Assembly (NCBI RefSeq): GCF_037975245.1
Contig: NC_092576.1
Location: 9,627,501 to 9,691,500 of the forward strand
Length of the DNA: 64,000 nt
Direction of reading: 5' to 3'
Origin: Apostichopus japonicus
Lineage: Eukaryota > Echinodermata > Holothuroidea > Aspidochirotida > Stichopodidae
The first letter of the stretch is position 1. The number at the start of each line of letters is the position of its first letter. Made by a program: the position numbers and the translations under genes. Shown here piece after piece: positions 37,677 to 57,539 of the stretch. The notes beneath the pieces are model-generated. The model searched no databases. It was not told the origin of the DNA and saw nothing but the letters and a program-made list of their open reading frames with translations.

Positions 37677-40154
37677 TTAGCTCTCAAAAGTGACTGGTTT
37701 ATTCTGGAGAACCAAAAAACAGTTTGAAACTAAACTTTGATCACCTCCAAGTTTTTGTGACTCCTACATAATTAAATGGAGTAGGCTGAACTTGGGCAAG
37801 GGGTCAGGTTGCATAAGAAGGGTTCAAAGGTTTGAATCAGATGTTTCAGAGAATCTTCTGAAAGCTACATAGTAAGTTATTTACCCATTGTTCCTTTAGA
37901 GTTACTAACAGTTGCACCAGCTGGAAATAATAAATTCCCAAAGGAAAAAGGGAATCAACACTGCACTCAAGTATGCTAGCGAAGTCAGTACTATATGAGG
38001 TATAGAACAGGATAGTTTAACTTGTCCATCTGGTTTCTTGAAATACACCCTCACAAGTTTTTCCCTTTTGCAACACAACAAACTCAAAACTTATTTTCAT
38101 GTGTTTCCTTCTCTCTATTCAGTGAAATTCGTTACTTCAGTTGATTTTATGGTTGGATGAAAAAATACTCTCATATTATGAGGTTCTGTGGGCTTCATTA
38201 GTAGGGTTTGAAAATTTGCCCATTCTGCTTAGCTCTCAAAAGTGACTGGTTTATTCTGGAGAACCAAAAAACAGTTTGAAACTAAACTTTGATCACCTCC
38301 AAGTTTTTGTGACTCCTACATAATTAAATGGAGTAGGCTGAACTTGGGCAAGGGGTCAGGTTGCATAAGAAGGGTTCAAAGGTTTGAATCAGATGTTTCA
38401 GAGAATCTTCTGAAAGCTACATAGTAAGTTATTTACCCATTGTTCCTTTAGAGTTACTAACAGTTGCACCAGCTGGAAATAATAAATTCCCAAAGGAAAA
38501 AGGGAATCAACACTGCACTCAAGTATGCTAGCGAAGTCAGTACTATATGAGGTATAGAACAGGATAGTTTAACTTGTCCATCTGGTTTCTTGAAATACAC
38601 CCTCACAAGTTTTTCCCTTTTGCAACACAACAAACTCAAAACTTATTTTCATGTGTTTCCTTCTCTCTATTCAGTGAAATTCGTTACTTCAGTTGATTTT
38701 ATGGTTGGATGAAAAAATACTCTCATATTATGAGGTTCTGTGGGCTTCATTAGTAGGGTTTGAAAATTTGCCCATTCTGCTTAGCTCTCAAAAGTGACTG
38801 GTTTATTCTGGAGAACCAAAAAACAGTTTGAAACTAAACTTTGATCACCTCCAAGTTTTTGTGACTCCTACATAATTAAATGGAGTAGGCTGAACTTGGG
38901 CAAGGGGTCAGGTTGCATAAGAAGGGTTCAAAGGTTTGAATCAGATGTTTCAGAGAATCTTCTGAAAGCTACATAGTAAGTTATTTACCCATTGTTCCTT
39001 TAGAGTTACTAACAGTTGCACCAGCTGGAAATAATAAATTCCCAAAGGAAAAAGGGAATCAACACTGCACTCAAGTATGCTAGCGAAGTCAGTACTATAT
39101 GAGGTATAGAACAGGATAGTTTAACTTGTCCATCTGGTTTCTTGAAATACACCCTCACAAGTTTTTCCCTTTTGCAACACAACAAACTCAAAACTTATTT
39201 TCATGTGTTTCCTTCTCTCTATTCAGTGAAATTCGTTACTTCAGTTGATTTTATGGTTGGATGAAAAAATACTCTCATATTATGAGGTTCTGTGGGCTTC
39301 ATTAGTAGGGTTTGAAAATTTGCCCATTCTGCTTAGCTCTCAAAAGTGACTGGTTTATTCTGGAGAACCAAAAAACAGTTTGAAACTAAACTTTGATCAC
39401 CTCCAAGTTTTTGTGACTCCTACATAATTAAATGGAGTAGGCTGAACTTGGGCAAGGGGTCAGGTTGCATAAGAAGGGTTCAAAGGTTTGAATCAGATGT
39501 TTCAGAGAATCTTCTGAAAGCTACATAGTAAGTTATTTACCCATTGTTCCTTTAGAGTTACTAACAGTTGCACCAGCTGGAAATAATAAATTCCCAAAGG
39601 AAAAAGGGAATCAACACTGCACTCAAGTATGCTAGCGAAGTCAGTACTATATGAGGTATAGAACAGGATAGTTTAACTTGTCCATCTGGTTTCTTGAAAT
39701 ACACCCTCACAAGTTTTTCCCTTTTGCAACACAACAAACTCAAAACTTATTTTCATGTGTTTCCTTCTCTCTATTCAGTGAAATTCGTTACTTCAGTTGA
39801 TTTTATGGTTGGATGAAAAAATACTCTCATATTATGAGGTTCTGTGGGCTTCATTAGTAGGGTTTGAAAATTTGCCCATTCTGCTTAGCTCTCAAAAGTG
39901 ACTGGTTTATTCTGGAGAACCAAAAAACAGTTTGAAACTAAACTTTGATCACCTCCAAGTTTTTGTGACTCCTACATAATTAAATGGAGTAGGCTGAACT
40001 TGGGCAAGGGGTCAGGTTGCATAAGAAGGGTTCAAAGGTTTGAATCAGATGTTTCAGAGAATCTTCTGAAAGCTACATAGTAAGTTATTTACCCATTGTT
40101 CCTTTAGAGTTACTAACAGTTGCACCAGCTGGAAATAATAAATTCCCAAAGGAC
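37677..40154. repeat. 552-bp tandem array, about 4.5 near-identical copies
   Basis: CTCTCAAAAGTGACTGG recurs at 37681, 38233, 38785, 39337 and 39889, exactly 552 bp apart. I see no difference between copies on reading. Each full copy holds the same 60-codon minus-strand open frame, which begins MSLLCCKREKL and is Cys-rich at its end. I do not take it for a gene, since the related copy at 41547 lacks the frame. The fifth copy stops after TCCCAAAGGA at 40154. The array lies downstream of PSMC3. Confidence 0.95.
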
Positions 40155-40885
40155 CAAAATTTAAATCTTCTTCAAGATTTACTGATTGGTTGATTAGTGT
40201 TATAACAGGTCTTCCAAATCCAAATATGCTACAAACTTAAAGAATGGTCGCTGTTGCTTGGAGGGTTCGAGGATCAGTTCACTGCCATATATCGAAGCAT
40301 ATTGAACCTCCCTGAAAGATTTATTCCGTGGGATCTTTAAGAACATTGGTCGGAGATGGTCAAACAATGGTCAAAGCCTGTACTAGAGTACTTCCGAAAG
40401 AAATATTGAGCTAAACTTTAAGGCAAACCTATGGAGGACACCTGATTAATGATGAGTTTAGGATGAGTCATTGATTAAACCTCCTATTACTCTTACACTA
40501 TTAATCTGACCAAAACACACCCAGGGAGACATTACCCACATCAAGCATACCGACCCAATCATCCATAAAAACCTAATCCCTACAGACCTCCTTGCAGCCG
40601 ATACAAATCCTATTCCACCCCTTGACTTAGAGTGGAAATTCAGAATGTTTCAAAATACTACACAGAACATCCTGGAATTCCACACCAGCCAGTCTTCTGC
40701 TCTCTGAGAGATATACTATTTATAGGCAGCATTTATTCTAATATCAGGTTTGCTCTCTCATGCTGCTTGAGGTTGGCTTTCTGGAGTCTTCTTTTCTCGG
40801 CCCTCAATACCAAAATATTTGATTACAAACGGAGAGATTTCGATCCACGACCCGAAGGGAAGGTCACAAGGATTGGCTACAGTTT
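40155..40885 (-). other. PSMC3 3'UTR and flank
   Basis: Non-coding sequence between the 552-bp array and the PSMC3 stop codon. On the minus strand an AATAAA polyadenylation signal (plus-strand 40732-40737) lies about 150 nt past the stop. The plus-strand open frame here (40632-40889) overlaps the PSMC3 3'UTR and has no known motif. Confidence 0.65.
40732..40737 (-). promoter_or_regulatory. Candidate PSMC3 polyadenylation signal
   Basis: AATAAA on the minus strand, about 150 nt past the PSMC3 stop and before the 552-bp array begins. A suitable distance for a housekeeping gene. Confidence 0.55.
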
Positions 40886-48391
<7,506 letters not shown>

Positions 48392-48606
48392 TATGTGTCG
48401 CTACTGCGCTTCGGAATTAATATTACTTTTGTACATTCTGCATGCAACTCTGAAATTTGCCGAATACATAGAAATAGAGCAAGTGCTGGCGGTATTCACT
48501 AATAGATGAACACAACATGCGGCTCTGATTGACGTCTTCTGCTACTGGCTGACGGTCTCTCATAAATAATTTTAATATCCAAGTGGTTTATTCTTACTGG
48601 CCGCAG
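48392..48606. promoter_or_regulatory. Divergent promoter shared by PSMC3 (-) and INTS12 (+), with INTS12 leader exon end
   Basis: PSMC3 starts its ATG at 48391 on the minus strand. On the plus strand, GGCCGCAG is followed by a good donor GTACGT at 48606/48607, about 215 bp away. That is a good candidate for the end of the INTS12 non-coding first exon, since the INTS12 coding exon is preceded by an acceptor at 50040-50041. The PSMC3 start is slightly CpG-rich (GCGGCCGCC). No TATA box is placed. Inferred. Confidence 0.55.
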
Positions 48607-48896
48607 GTACGTTTCCTAAGATGATAAAGTCTACTTTAATGGTACAGTAGCTTTACTACTTTAACTATTAGGCGGAAACTGGATTCACTTAAATGGTTAA
48701 ATTGCGTTAAGTCCTAGCACAGGCTTACTACAGCTTTGTAAATATTGTCTGCATCGCCGTAGCCTAAAACTAGAGTAAAAGTAAACCTAGTGTTCCTACT
48801 TAGGCTACCGAGTACTGTAATAAGTTAGAGTATGCCTAGGCTAGACTAATTGCAAATAGTTCAACAACAGGAGTAAATAACATTATTATAGTGTTA

Positions 48897-49399
48897 CTAG
48901 TAGGATGGTGACTTCGAAGTTCGGCCACTTAAGACTTAAAACACCCCAAAACTAAATCTTCTGGTCTAAATCACCAGAAAATATACTTCATATGGTGGGA
49001 GAATTGTGTTTTAGTACGATACACGGCCAAACTTTCTTTCCTGCAAACTGTTTTCACGTTGTTTTCCAAGAAAATTCTTCTTGATTGTGGAACTGTATTT
49101 CTTTGCTAGAGTATTGCGAAGTTCGGACACGCAACCTACAGTGTGGCGCTGGTAAAAATTGGTGGCGCAGTTGCTCTTTCAGTAATTATAACAGACTTCA
49201 TAGATCTTCGTCATTTTATTGACAAATATGTAAGTAATTTCTTGCACACGGGTCATTTTGGAGAGAAAATAACTGTAGCTTCGTACTTTTTGGTGAAATT
49301 TGGCTCTTCCTGTAGGTTTTCATGGTGAAAATTGTGTATTTCTTAGGGTGCCCGAACTTCGCAGTATGGCGAACTTCGCAATACTGACTATACTACTAG
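48897..49399. mobile_element. Foldback MITE, about 500 bp, in INTS12 intron 1
   Basis: CTAGTAG at 48897 faces CTACTAG ending 49399. Inside them CTTCGAAGTTCGG (48912) and CCGAACTTCGC are inverted. A nested element 49110-49385 has perfect 16-bp ends AGTATTGCGAAGTTCG and its complement, with a second inner CCGAACTTCGCAGTAT. The 61-codon open frame at 49143-49328 lies inside it and is not considered a gene. Confidence 0.75.
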
Positions 49400-50087
49400 C
49401 CTAGGTAAAGTACCGAAAACTTGGTTGAGGATTCCACACAGGGTAGGCTTTTTTTTAGTTCATGTCTAAGGTTGTTTATCGTGCCATGAATTAGTGAAAG
49501 ATAATTTATTGATATTGTTTTTATTATAATTTATTGATCTGAAGATAGATTTGAAGACGAAACTTTCTGATTTCATTTAAGCCAGCTTATACTTTCACAC
49601 TTCCTTGTGCTCTGTAGCTTTTCAAACTCTTAGGGTCTATAAGCTGATCGAGTTTATATTGTGCTTTTGCTTGATTAGCTTGAAATATTTTGTCTTGAGA
49701 TCCAACATCTTCAAGGAAATTAATCAATGTTCATCAAATTTATGCATCATTTAACTTTTAAGAGAGATTTGCAAAGTTTCTTGGTTTACAAGAGACAAAT
49801 GTTGAATATTTTTGATTTATTCTAGTCATGAATGTCACCATCAGTTAGTAGCTCTTATTTATAGTTTTCATCCTCCAAAATTCTATATGTTTGTTTTTAC
49901 TCACTTGAAATTTGCCTTAAAATTTCAGGAACTGTTGATTAGTTATATTTCTTTCTGAGTTTTGGCCCCCACCCCAACAAAAAAATATGATAGATCACAT
50001 AAATTAAGAAAATATTTAATTATCCTTTTGTTTGACTATAGGGCAGCCCATCTAATGAACGATAGTTCCACTCATAGGTGACACATA

Positions 50088-53000
50088 ATGGCTTCCATGG
50101 AGTTGGATCCACTCTTTCTGAAGGCACTAACTCTTCTTCGGTCCAAGAGCCGTGAATCTACAGACCAACTGAAGGCCCTCCTAGATGAAGTTCTGGGAAA
50201 GAAACCCAAAGGAGAATCAGGAAAGGTTTGTTGGCTGAAAAAGTAAAGGACAGATTGATTGAAGTAAGATAAGGATGCGATCAAGGGTGACTGTTCATAG
50301 GGACCAGGATAGAATATCCCTCATTACTTGCCAACCCCCCCCATCCCCCTTTCCCCTTTTTGTTTATATCAATGTTGAAATATGTCAGGAGAAGGTTTTC
50401 CATACTAATTAGCTTCAAGCCCATCAAACACCCTTGATTATACTTATTTTCTCAAAGCCAAAAATATACAGCAAAAAACAATATGATAAACATGTTTGTG
50501 AAATCTTTCGATAATACATACTTCAAAAAAGCGGCATAAATAATAGAAAGAGTCACATTGCCTTTGCTTAAACTCGAGTGGCCCTTGTTTACCCCAAACA
50601 GACATTTAGGTAGGGGCTATTTTTCACAGAAAGTAGCCCCCTGGTCCTTGAAACCTTAATTTCACCCCTGCATGGGACTATGCCAGCAAATAGTACTTTA
50701 TAGTGAAAACGAACAAAGACCACACAGACACATGTCTTCTAGTAATAACTGGCTGCCCTCTGACCCATTGTTAGTTTAAAGGGTGTGAAGACTCGCGCAG
50801 AAAGAAACGTCTAATGCCAGTAATCTGACCTAGTTTCGAATCAGGTGTAACAGAAGTGTTAGACACCACCATCGATCCCAGAAAATACGCACACAGCTTG
50901 CTACCGTCAGTAATTAGACACTAGTGTACAGTCAGTACATACAGCTGCGGTCAACACCCACAGCACAGTGTATAAACGATACAGCGATGGACATCTCAGG
51001 ATTAGCTAAAGATAACAAGGTATCACGTTTCATTGCAGTCTGCATTTGGTAGCGACAAGAGAAAAACTTCACTTGCATGCAACGAAAAGTTAACTTTTTC
51101 ACAGGGCGGCACACGGTTTGGGGCGAGTCTTCAATGCCTTTAAATAAGGACATGTGACACTATATATCTCTTGTCCAGGATTGCATTGCAAATTGCTATA
51201 CAAATTGGTCAAGTTGTTATTCAAGTGTAAAGCTTTCTATACAATTGTTAAGATGTATAGTAGGTTTCTGCACAGGAAACAATAATATTAAATGAGAGAA
51301 AAACTAAAGAGCCTTCACAAGTGATACACAAAATGTTAACTCTACATTATCTCGGGCTGCTTCTCGTTACATTAAATGAAGACTTTCCTTTTATTGAACA
51401 GACTGACAGGGATAGTGATGAGAAAGTTATTCGAAAGAAGGAGGAGAAGGAGGGAAAGCCATCCCAGAGCATCAAGAAATTGACCAGCATGGATGAGAGG
51501 AAATTGTCAACCAAGAGGCCACTTGAAAAGGTAGGATGCTCATCAAATGTGTCATGATTGAATATTTATAGAGGGATATTTCTGGTGGGTAATGGTCATT
51601 GTGTTTACATAATTTGATGAAAATCCTATCCACATCTTTGTGTTGAAAGCCACATCCTAATACGAATTTGTATCTTGGAGGTAATGTCTTCTCTTAAAAC
51701 TTTGTGAAATTAGATGAACCCATCTTGCACAGGCTACAAATGTTAGAAATTTCCTCATGGCAACTGATCTAAAATTAGGCTCTGTTTGTGGTTATAAAGT
51801 ACAAATCGTTTATATACCGCAGAAACTATAAGTTGTCTTTCAAGCAAGTTGTGTCGTGATTTCCTAATTCACTAACCAGAAATTATACAAAATCCATGGA
51901 AGACTGTGCTCAACAGTACAGTGTAAGATTTTTGATAGGTCAATGAAATCTAGCTTTTGGGCTATATGGATCAGGATTTGAAGGTGGGATGGGACACTCT
52001 AACCACTGCCCCCCAGCGTCACTCTGAAAACTGTGAAAAAAGAGCAAGGTTTTAAAGATTCCCTTCAAATAAAAATATATCCATGTTCATTTACTGCCAG
52101 CTGTTTTTGCACAAACAATTCCGGTTCCTGCCTCCTGCGAACAGTTCAATTTTCAAAGAAAAATTTCCAAATGTTTCAACATTCTTTCCAAAAGTTGACA
52201 TTTAAATATATGAATATTCATAACAGCATTCCTCTCAGTCAAAGTCTGACGCAGCACCTCTGAAGAAACTAAAGATAGAGCTGCCGAAGAAACTGTCGAC
52301 GATCAGAAAACCCGTGATCGACGACGACGACGACGATGATGAAGAGGACGAGGAAACAGACGAAGACGTCGTCTTCGATACCGAGAAAAAGAAGTCGGAT
52401 GTGATCAACATAAGCAGCGATAGCGAAGACAGTCCGACCGATGTCCCCAAGAAAGATGGCGGAGCAACGACCGGAATGGAAGAGGAGGCAGCAGGGAGCA
52501 CCAACATGGACGACTTTGCGTTGGAATTGGGATTGGCCTGTGTGGTCTGTAAGAAGATGGATGTGTCGGCCAAAAATCAATTAATTGAATGTCAGGAGTG
52601 TCACAACTTATACCATCAGGTGAGGGGGATGGGGGAGGGATTGGGAGGGGGAGGAGGGGAGGGGGACAGGGCTTAGAGGGAGTCAGGGATGAGGGCATTG
52701 TAGCATGGTATATAGTCACTTTGCAATGCTAAGAGAGCAAGCATTTCTTTTAGAAGATATTGATGTTCTCTTTGATTGTGCTCAGTGGTTTAGTTTCAAC
52801 ATTCATCGAGCATTTGATCAAAATTCTGTCAGAATGAGATAGATTTATACCTCTAAAGATCCTGAGCCAAGCAAAGTGAGGTAACGTTTCCTGACTTTGT
52901 GTATACATGCGTTATATATTAATTGCAGAACTCCGTGAAATGGGCGAATAGCTCTTGAAAGTGCCTCAGAATATACAATTGATGTTTCCGTCTTTCACTA

Positions 53001-56000
53001 TATATAATTTTGCCGGTTTTTTGTCGGAGGTTAAGATGTGTAGTTGAAAAAGTTGCAACCGAACAAGTGGTCACAATTTGCCTTACAAGCAAAGTTAGGT
53101 GACACGTTTAGTCACCGTACACCACCATTGGAGAAGTAGTTGTGACAAATCGATAATGGTTCCTCAAGTTTTTAACCTATTTTGATAACATTTTTAATTC
53201 ATAATTTTCTTGTTCTCGATCACAGTTTTGTCACAAGCCAGCTGCTGTCGATACCGACGCTAACGACCCAAGGTTGGTGTGGTACTGTGCTAAGTGCCAG
53301 AGGAACATGAGAAAATCGGTGAGTTTTGCTTCTTAATAGCAATTCGTCAATCCTTTAGATCAGTAAACTGATTTTCAACGGTCTTCCTTTATTTTCCACC
53401 AGATTCAATCTGTCTTGTTTTAAAAAGATTGTCTGGTAGCCCTAAGAAGTTACCTTAAAAAACGATAAATAATTTTTCAAACATGTTGTCAAAGTATGAG
53501 AAGGCTAATGTTGCGTTTGACAGAGAAACAATTTTTTAATCGTTAAGGATGGACATTTCCAATATGATTTGAACAGTAACGAACGTGACGTCATTTTCGC
53601 AAATGCAGATTGCGACATAAGCCACGCTCCGTACAGTACCTACAGTAATCACAAAAAAATCCTTAATTCCTTTAACTAATGTAGTTCTATGGGTAGTGTA
53701 TAAACACTATCAAGAAAGAGTTCTCGAGTAAATTTGTCTAAGCCGGCCAGAGAAAAAACATCGATGGAAGCAAAGGGCTCAGACAGGGTCAATATCTCGC
53801 CGTATCCGGATTGAATACTGTTCACCGTACAGTAGTAAGCTGGTAGGATGTTCATGCCTAAGGCCTAACTCAAGGGCAGTTGTTTTATGTTATGATTATT
53901 TTTATTTAAACTGGATTTAAATCTTTCGGGGTCCTGATTTTGGCCTGCTGGGCGCTCATTCTTTATTTGTGGGAAGAGTGGGATTTATTCTTTGAAGAGT
54001 GTCAGTGTTGATGATTCATTCAGTAGGTGTGAAAGTGTGGTGACTCTGGTATGAGAGAACCACAAGAAAATACAATAACACTGAGGTAGCCGGTTTAAGC
54101 ACACGTCTATTCAATAGGATAACTGTAAGGCAAGTGGTGAGATATATACAAGAATGAATGAAGCCTGGTGACGTATATCACCATAGCGTAGGCTGGGAGG
54201 TTCAGCCGTTTGGTGTCATGACAAACAATTACTACAGAAAGCTGCGGTCTTAACATCAAGGAGAGATTTTTTGCCAAGTTAGCTCTACAAGTTATATCCT
54301 CTCTTTGTGGAACTACATATTTGGATTTACATACAGGATTTCACTTTTTGACAGCCAAGAGAGGTTTGTTATGGCATACATTGCGGGGTGATATGTTGAA
54401 TTTGGGGGGGGGAGGGGAAGGGGGATGTTGGGAGGGGGTGAAGGGAGACAGTACGATTTGAGACTGCTTTGGTGTCTGAGTACTTCGTCTATTTCTGGTT
54501 TAAAGGCCAATGATTTGGCAAAGAACAGCATGTGATGTGGAGGAATTGTATTGAATAATGTATCGGTTGTTTTACTTCCTCTTAAATGACATTTACATTT
54601 TCAGGTCGACAAGAAACCTTTAAAGTCTTCCTCCAGTCTCGTAGACCTCTCGTCCTCAGGGTCGGAGAAGAAGAGCGGAGAACAAAACATGAATCTCTTC
54701 AAACGATCAGAGCCTAAGGTTCGAGCCTTTTCTTATTCTATTATAAACTATCACCATATGATCCACATCTTGAGTAAGGGATCGTGAAGGGCATGGCAAT
54801 TTCTAAAACTGGAATCGGCACGAGGCCTTTTTTTATTTGTTCAAAGTGAGAGAAAACGTGTACAGAAATGTCAGCAAACCTCCCCAAAAAATGATTCATG
54901 AGATCTTTCAGAAGATTTGACGTCAAATCTTTACGTTTGCAGTAGTTGCTCATTTGCTGTGATCTCGTCCAAATCTTGCTGGGGTTTTGGACGATTTTTG
55001 AGCCCCGACTTTGTTTGATGGTGAAGTTGTAAGAGGGATAAATTATGAGGGCACCTATGGCAACATGACAAGAAGGGGCAGGGCAGTTCGGTAATTGTTG
55101 CTCGGTATGGGCAGTACGGCATGGGGTAGGGCCACTGATGCTTAATCCAGCCCTGCCTTCTGATCATATCAGTTTAGAATGCTCTCAAGGCTGGGACCGG
55201 TCTGACATTGCCTTCTTCCGTGAAGCTCTGTTGACTAATGGAATTTAAGATATTGAATAATTCATTTACCATGCATAGGTCTGTATACAGCTGTACAGAG
55301 CCCTATATCCACACAGACAGATGTTATGTGTGCGGTACATTATATATATGAAAAGGTTGTATGTGTGGACTGAATGCATACATGTGAACGGTAGAAAGTC
55401 TTGTACACTGTATCGAGACTGGCATAGCCTGAATGCTAGAAGGTGAAGTTTTTGTAGACAGTATTCTGATGATAGCGGGAAACAATTAAATTGTTTCTAT
55501 ATTGCGTAGCATACTGGCTGTTTCATGATTTTTTTCTTTTCTCATCATAACATACTACAAATGGTAGCGTTATTCACACAGAAACTGTTTAAAAATCTTC
55601 GCATTCTCTGTTTACACTGTTTGCATAGCATTCCATACTATTAATTGATTCCCTCATCATCGCTAATATTTACTGCATAAAATGTCAGTAATATGAAATT
55701 ACCTCTTTTTCAACGATCTGACTTTTCCTCATCTATCAGGATAAACGAACCCCACCCACCTGACTTAGCCAATTCCCACCCCCCCCTCTCTCTCTTCTCT
55801 CCTATTTTTAGACTCCACCGGTGTCTTCCGTGGGTAAATCTCAGCCTTTCACCGGTTTCGCGGCCTACGCCGCCAACGTATCCGGCAAGAACTCCTCTTC
55901 CGCTAAATCCGGCTCGGTCTCCAACAAACCGTCCACCATTCTGGGAAAGAGCAACATAAGAGTGAACATGAGCGGAGGACCAACAAAGTCTAGTTCCGCA

Positions 56001-56186
56001 GGCGGCAGCAGAACCGTGCTCTCGAAATTCAAATCGGCGTCCTCAGAGTCGCGTTCACCATCCCCACAGCCGACCACAGGGTCCTCCAAGGGTAAAGTAG
56101 GAGTGGTCAAGAACCTGCCTCAGGCCAGCCAGGCGTCTGCAATGAAAAGGCTACAACAGATGAAGAAGAAGGCATCAAAGAGATGA
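50088..56186 (+). CDS. INTS12: Integrator complex subunit 12, PHD-finger protein, 409 aa
   Basis: Subunit of Integrator, the nuclear complex that cleaves nascent snRNAs and paused Pol II transcripts. Coding exons: 50088-50225, 51402-51530, 52239-52619, 53226-53318, 54605-54718 and 55812-56186, all phase 0. The N-terminal block [10 protein letters not shown]...LKALLDE (5-36) matches the conserved INTS12 microdomain known to bind INTS1. A highly acidic run (about 117-132) precedes [10 protein letters not shown], a SUMO-interaction-like motif. The PHD finger has C190, C193, C207, C210, H215, C218, C237 and C240, with the family string [12 protein letters not shown]. The C-terminus is Ser/Lys-rich and ends [15 protein letters not shown], as in vertebrate INTS12 (462 aa in human). 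Donors of exons 50088-50225 (GTTTGT) and 54605-54718 (GTTCGA) are weak. ATG 50088 is the first after the acceptor; a second Met is at codon 4. AATAAA at 56951 may end the transcript. Confidence 0.95.
50728..51215. repeat. Interspersed repeat, partner copy at 31316-31460
   Basis: The words CACATGTCTTCTAGTAATAA, CTGGCTGC, CCCATTGTTAG and later CTATATATCTCTTGTCCAGG match, in order, CACGTCTTCCGGTAATAACT, GGCTGC, CCCATTGTAAG and CTGTATGTCTCTTGTCATGC in the RPL32 intron. A fainter relative (CTTTCTAGTAATTAACCAAT) is near 58500. It is a dispersed family of unknown class. No terminal repeats were found. Confidence 0.5.
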
Positions 56187-56950
56187 AGGAACTTGTGGCA
56201 AAACTTTGGTTGAAAAGTACTCGACTCGTTTTGTTTTGTTCAACAAATCTTTCAACCACAGGGAGAACCTTGGTCTGGACAGTGGTGGACTGACTTTAAT
56301 ATGAAGACAGGAGCAATAGCTTTGATGTTAGTCTGGGGAAGTACCAATAGAGTGGTTGACAATTGGAATTGTTAGGTCACAATGCCCCCGGAACTGGAAG
56401 AGCAAAGGGCAGGGGAGGAGAAGGAAGGAGCAGGTGATATGAAGGATATGCAAGTGACAGGGAAAGGTTAAGAGGTGGGTGAGAAATGCAAGATGCAGGG
56501 AGACGGAAGGACAAATGAAGGATATTTGAGAGGGGGGGGGGGGAAGAGGGGTTTGGGGAGACATCGAGAACCCACTAAATTCCAATTTTTCTGATTAAAT
56601 TAATTGTCTTATTGATCAACAATAGCGGTACTATCTCGTTGGGAACAAGTGACTATTCATTTTCTCCATTTCTGAAATCCTGAATTATGCCAAGGATTTA
56701 GAAGTCAACCACCTCAAAAGAAATCTTTGGTTGGAAAACGAAATTTTGTGCAGTTCTTCTACTGATTGTGAACTCTGGTTTGATTTAGACCTCTCAGAAA
56801 CATTGTTTTGGAGGTAATTATAAGGAAGTGAACTTTACTTGACCTGAGAAAATGACAGAGATGACAAGACTGCAAATAATACTGACTGGTTGAAACCACT
56901 TTTATGTGTTTCTGTTTCGTAAATCTGCTTCCACTCTTCCGAAAATTAGT

Positions 56951-56956
56951 AATAAA
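56951..56956 (+). promoter_or_regulatory. Candidate INTS12 polyadenylation signal
   Basis: AATAAA, 765 nt after the INTS12 stop; a second AATAAA is at 57121. Position alone cannot decide which is used. Confidence 0.4.
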
Positions 56957-57280
56957 ACCAAACATTGGCAGAGAAATTTGAGCTGATTTTTCATTAATTT
57001 TCATAAATTTTTAAAACATATTATTTTGAGATGCAATATCTCCTAATCATCCAGTTTATCAGTTGTTAAGTTTCCTTCCCAATAATGGAGTACAGAGTCC
57101 AAATTTGTTTTTCTCAAAAGAATAAAAAATTGTTCTTTTGTAACTTTCGTAAATCGTTGGGAGCAAGTTCAAAATCCTACTTCAATACCAGTGAAACACT
57201 TCTAAAGGCCAAAAACTTCACACAGATTGGTGATCAATTGACTTAATATCGCTTTTGATGTTCTACCTACGTCTAGGGAA

Positions 57281-57539
57281 GGACTGACCACTGGGGCAAT
57301 TCGGACAGTGCCCGAGGGCCCAGAGCAATAAGGGGCCTGCTAGCCTTGTTATCAAATCTGATGTTTAGTATGATTGCATATGAGGTTTGTTCCAGTAATG
57401 TGGGTCTTATAATTATAAGGTTGTATTCGAAAACTTGACACCATGTGTTACTATTGGGGTGAGGTTCACCAAGTCATTGGTGAAGTGGGGAAGGGGAGGA
57501 ATGACAGTTTCTGACCGGGGCCCGCACCACGGTCAGTTC
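57281..57539. mobile_element. MITE-like fragment with GGACTGACCACTGGGGC ends
   Basis: The left end GGACTGACCACTGGGGCAAT with TTCGGACAGTGCCCGAGGGCCC is mirrored loosely by GGGGCCCGCACCACGGTCAG at the right. This motif layout is common among small animal DNA transposons. No clear target duplication; low certainty on limits. Confidence 0.45.

Noticed and set aside
37905-39743. Four identical 60-codon minus-strand frames
   Set aside because: They are the same frame in each 552-bp repeat copy. The diverged copy at 41547 does not preserve it, so no selection for a protein is seen.
49143-49328. 61-codon frame in INTS12 intron 1
   Set aside because: Lies entirely inside a foldback MITE and has no recognisable domain.
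52235-52580. Antisense frames over INTS12 exon 52239-52619
   Set aside because: Serine/valine-rich shadows of the acidic coding exon on the plus strand.
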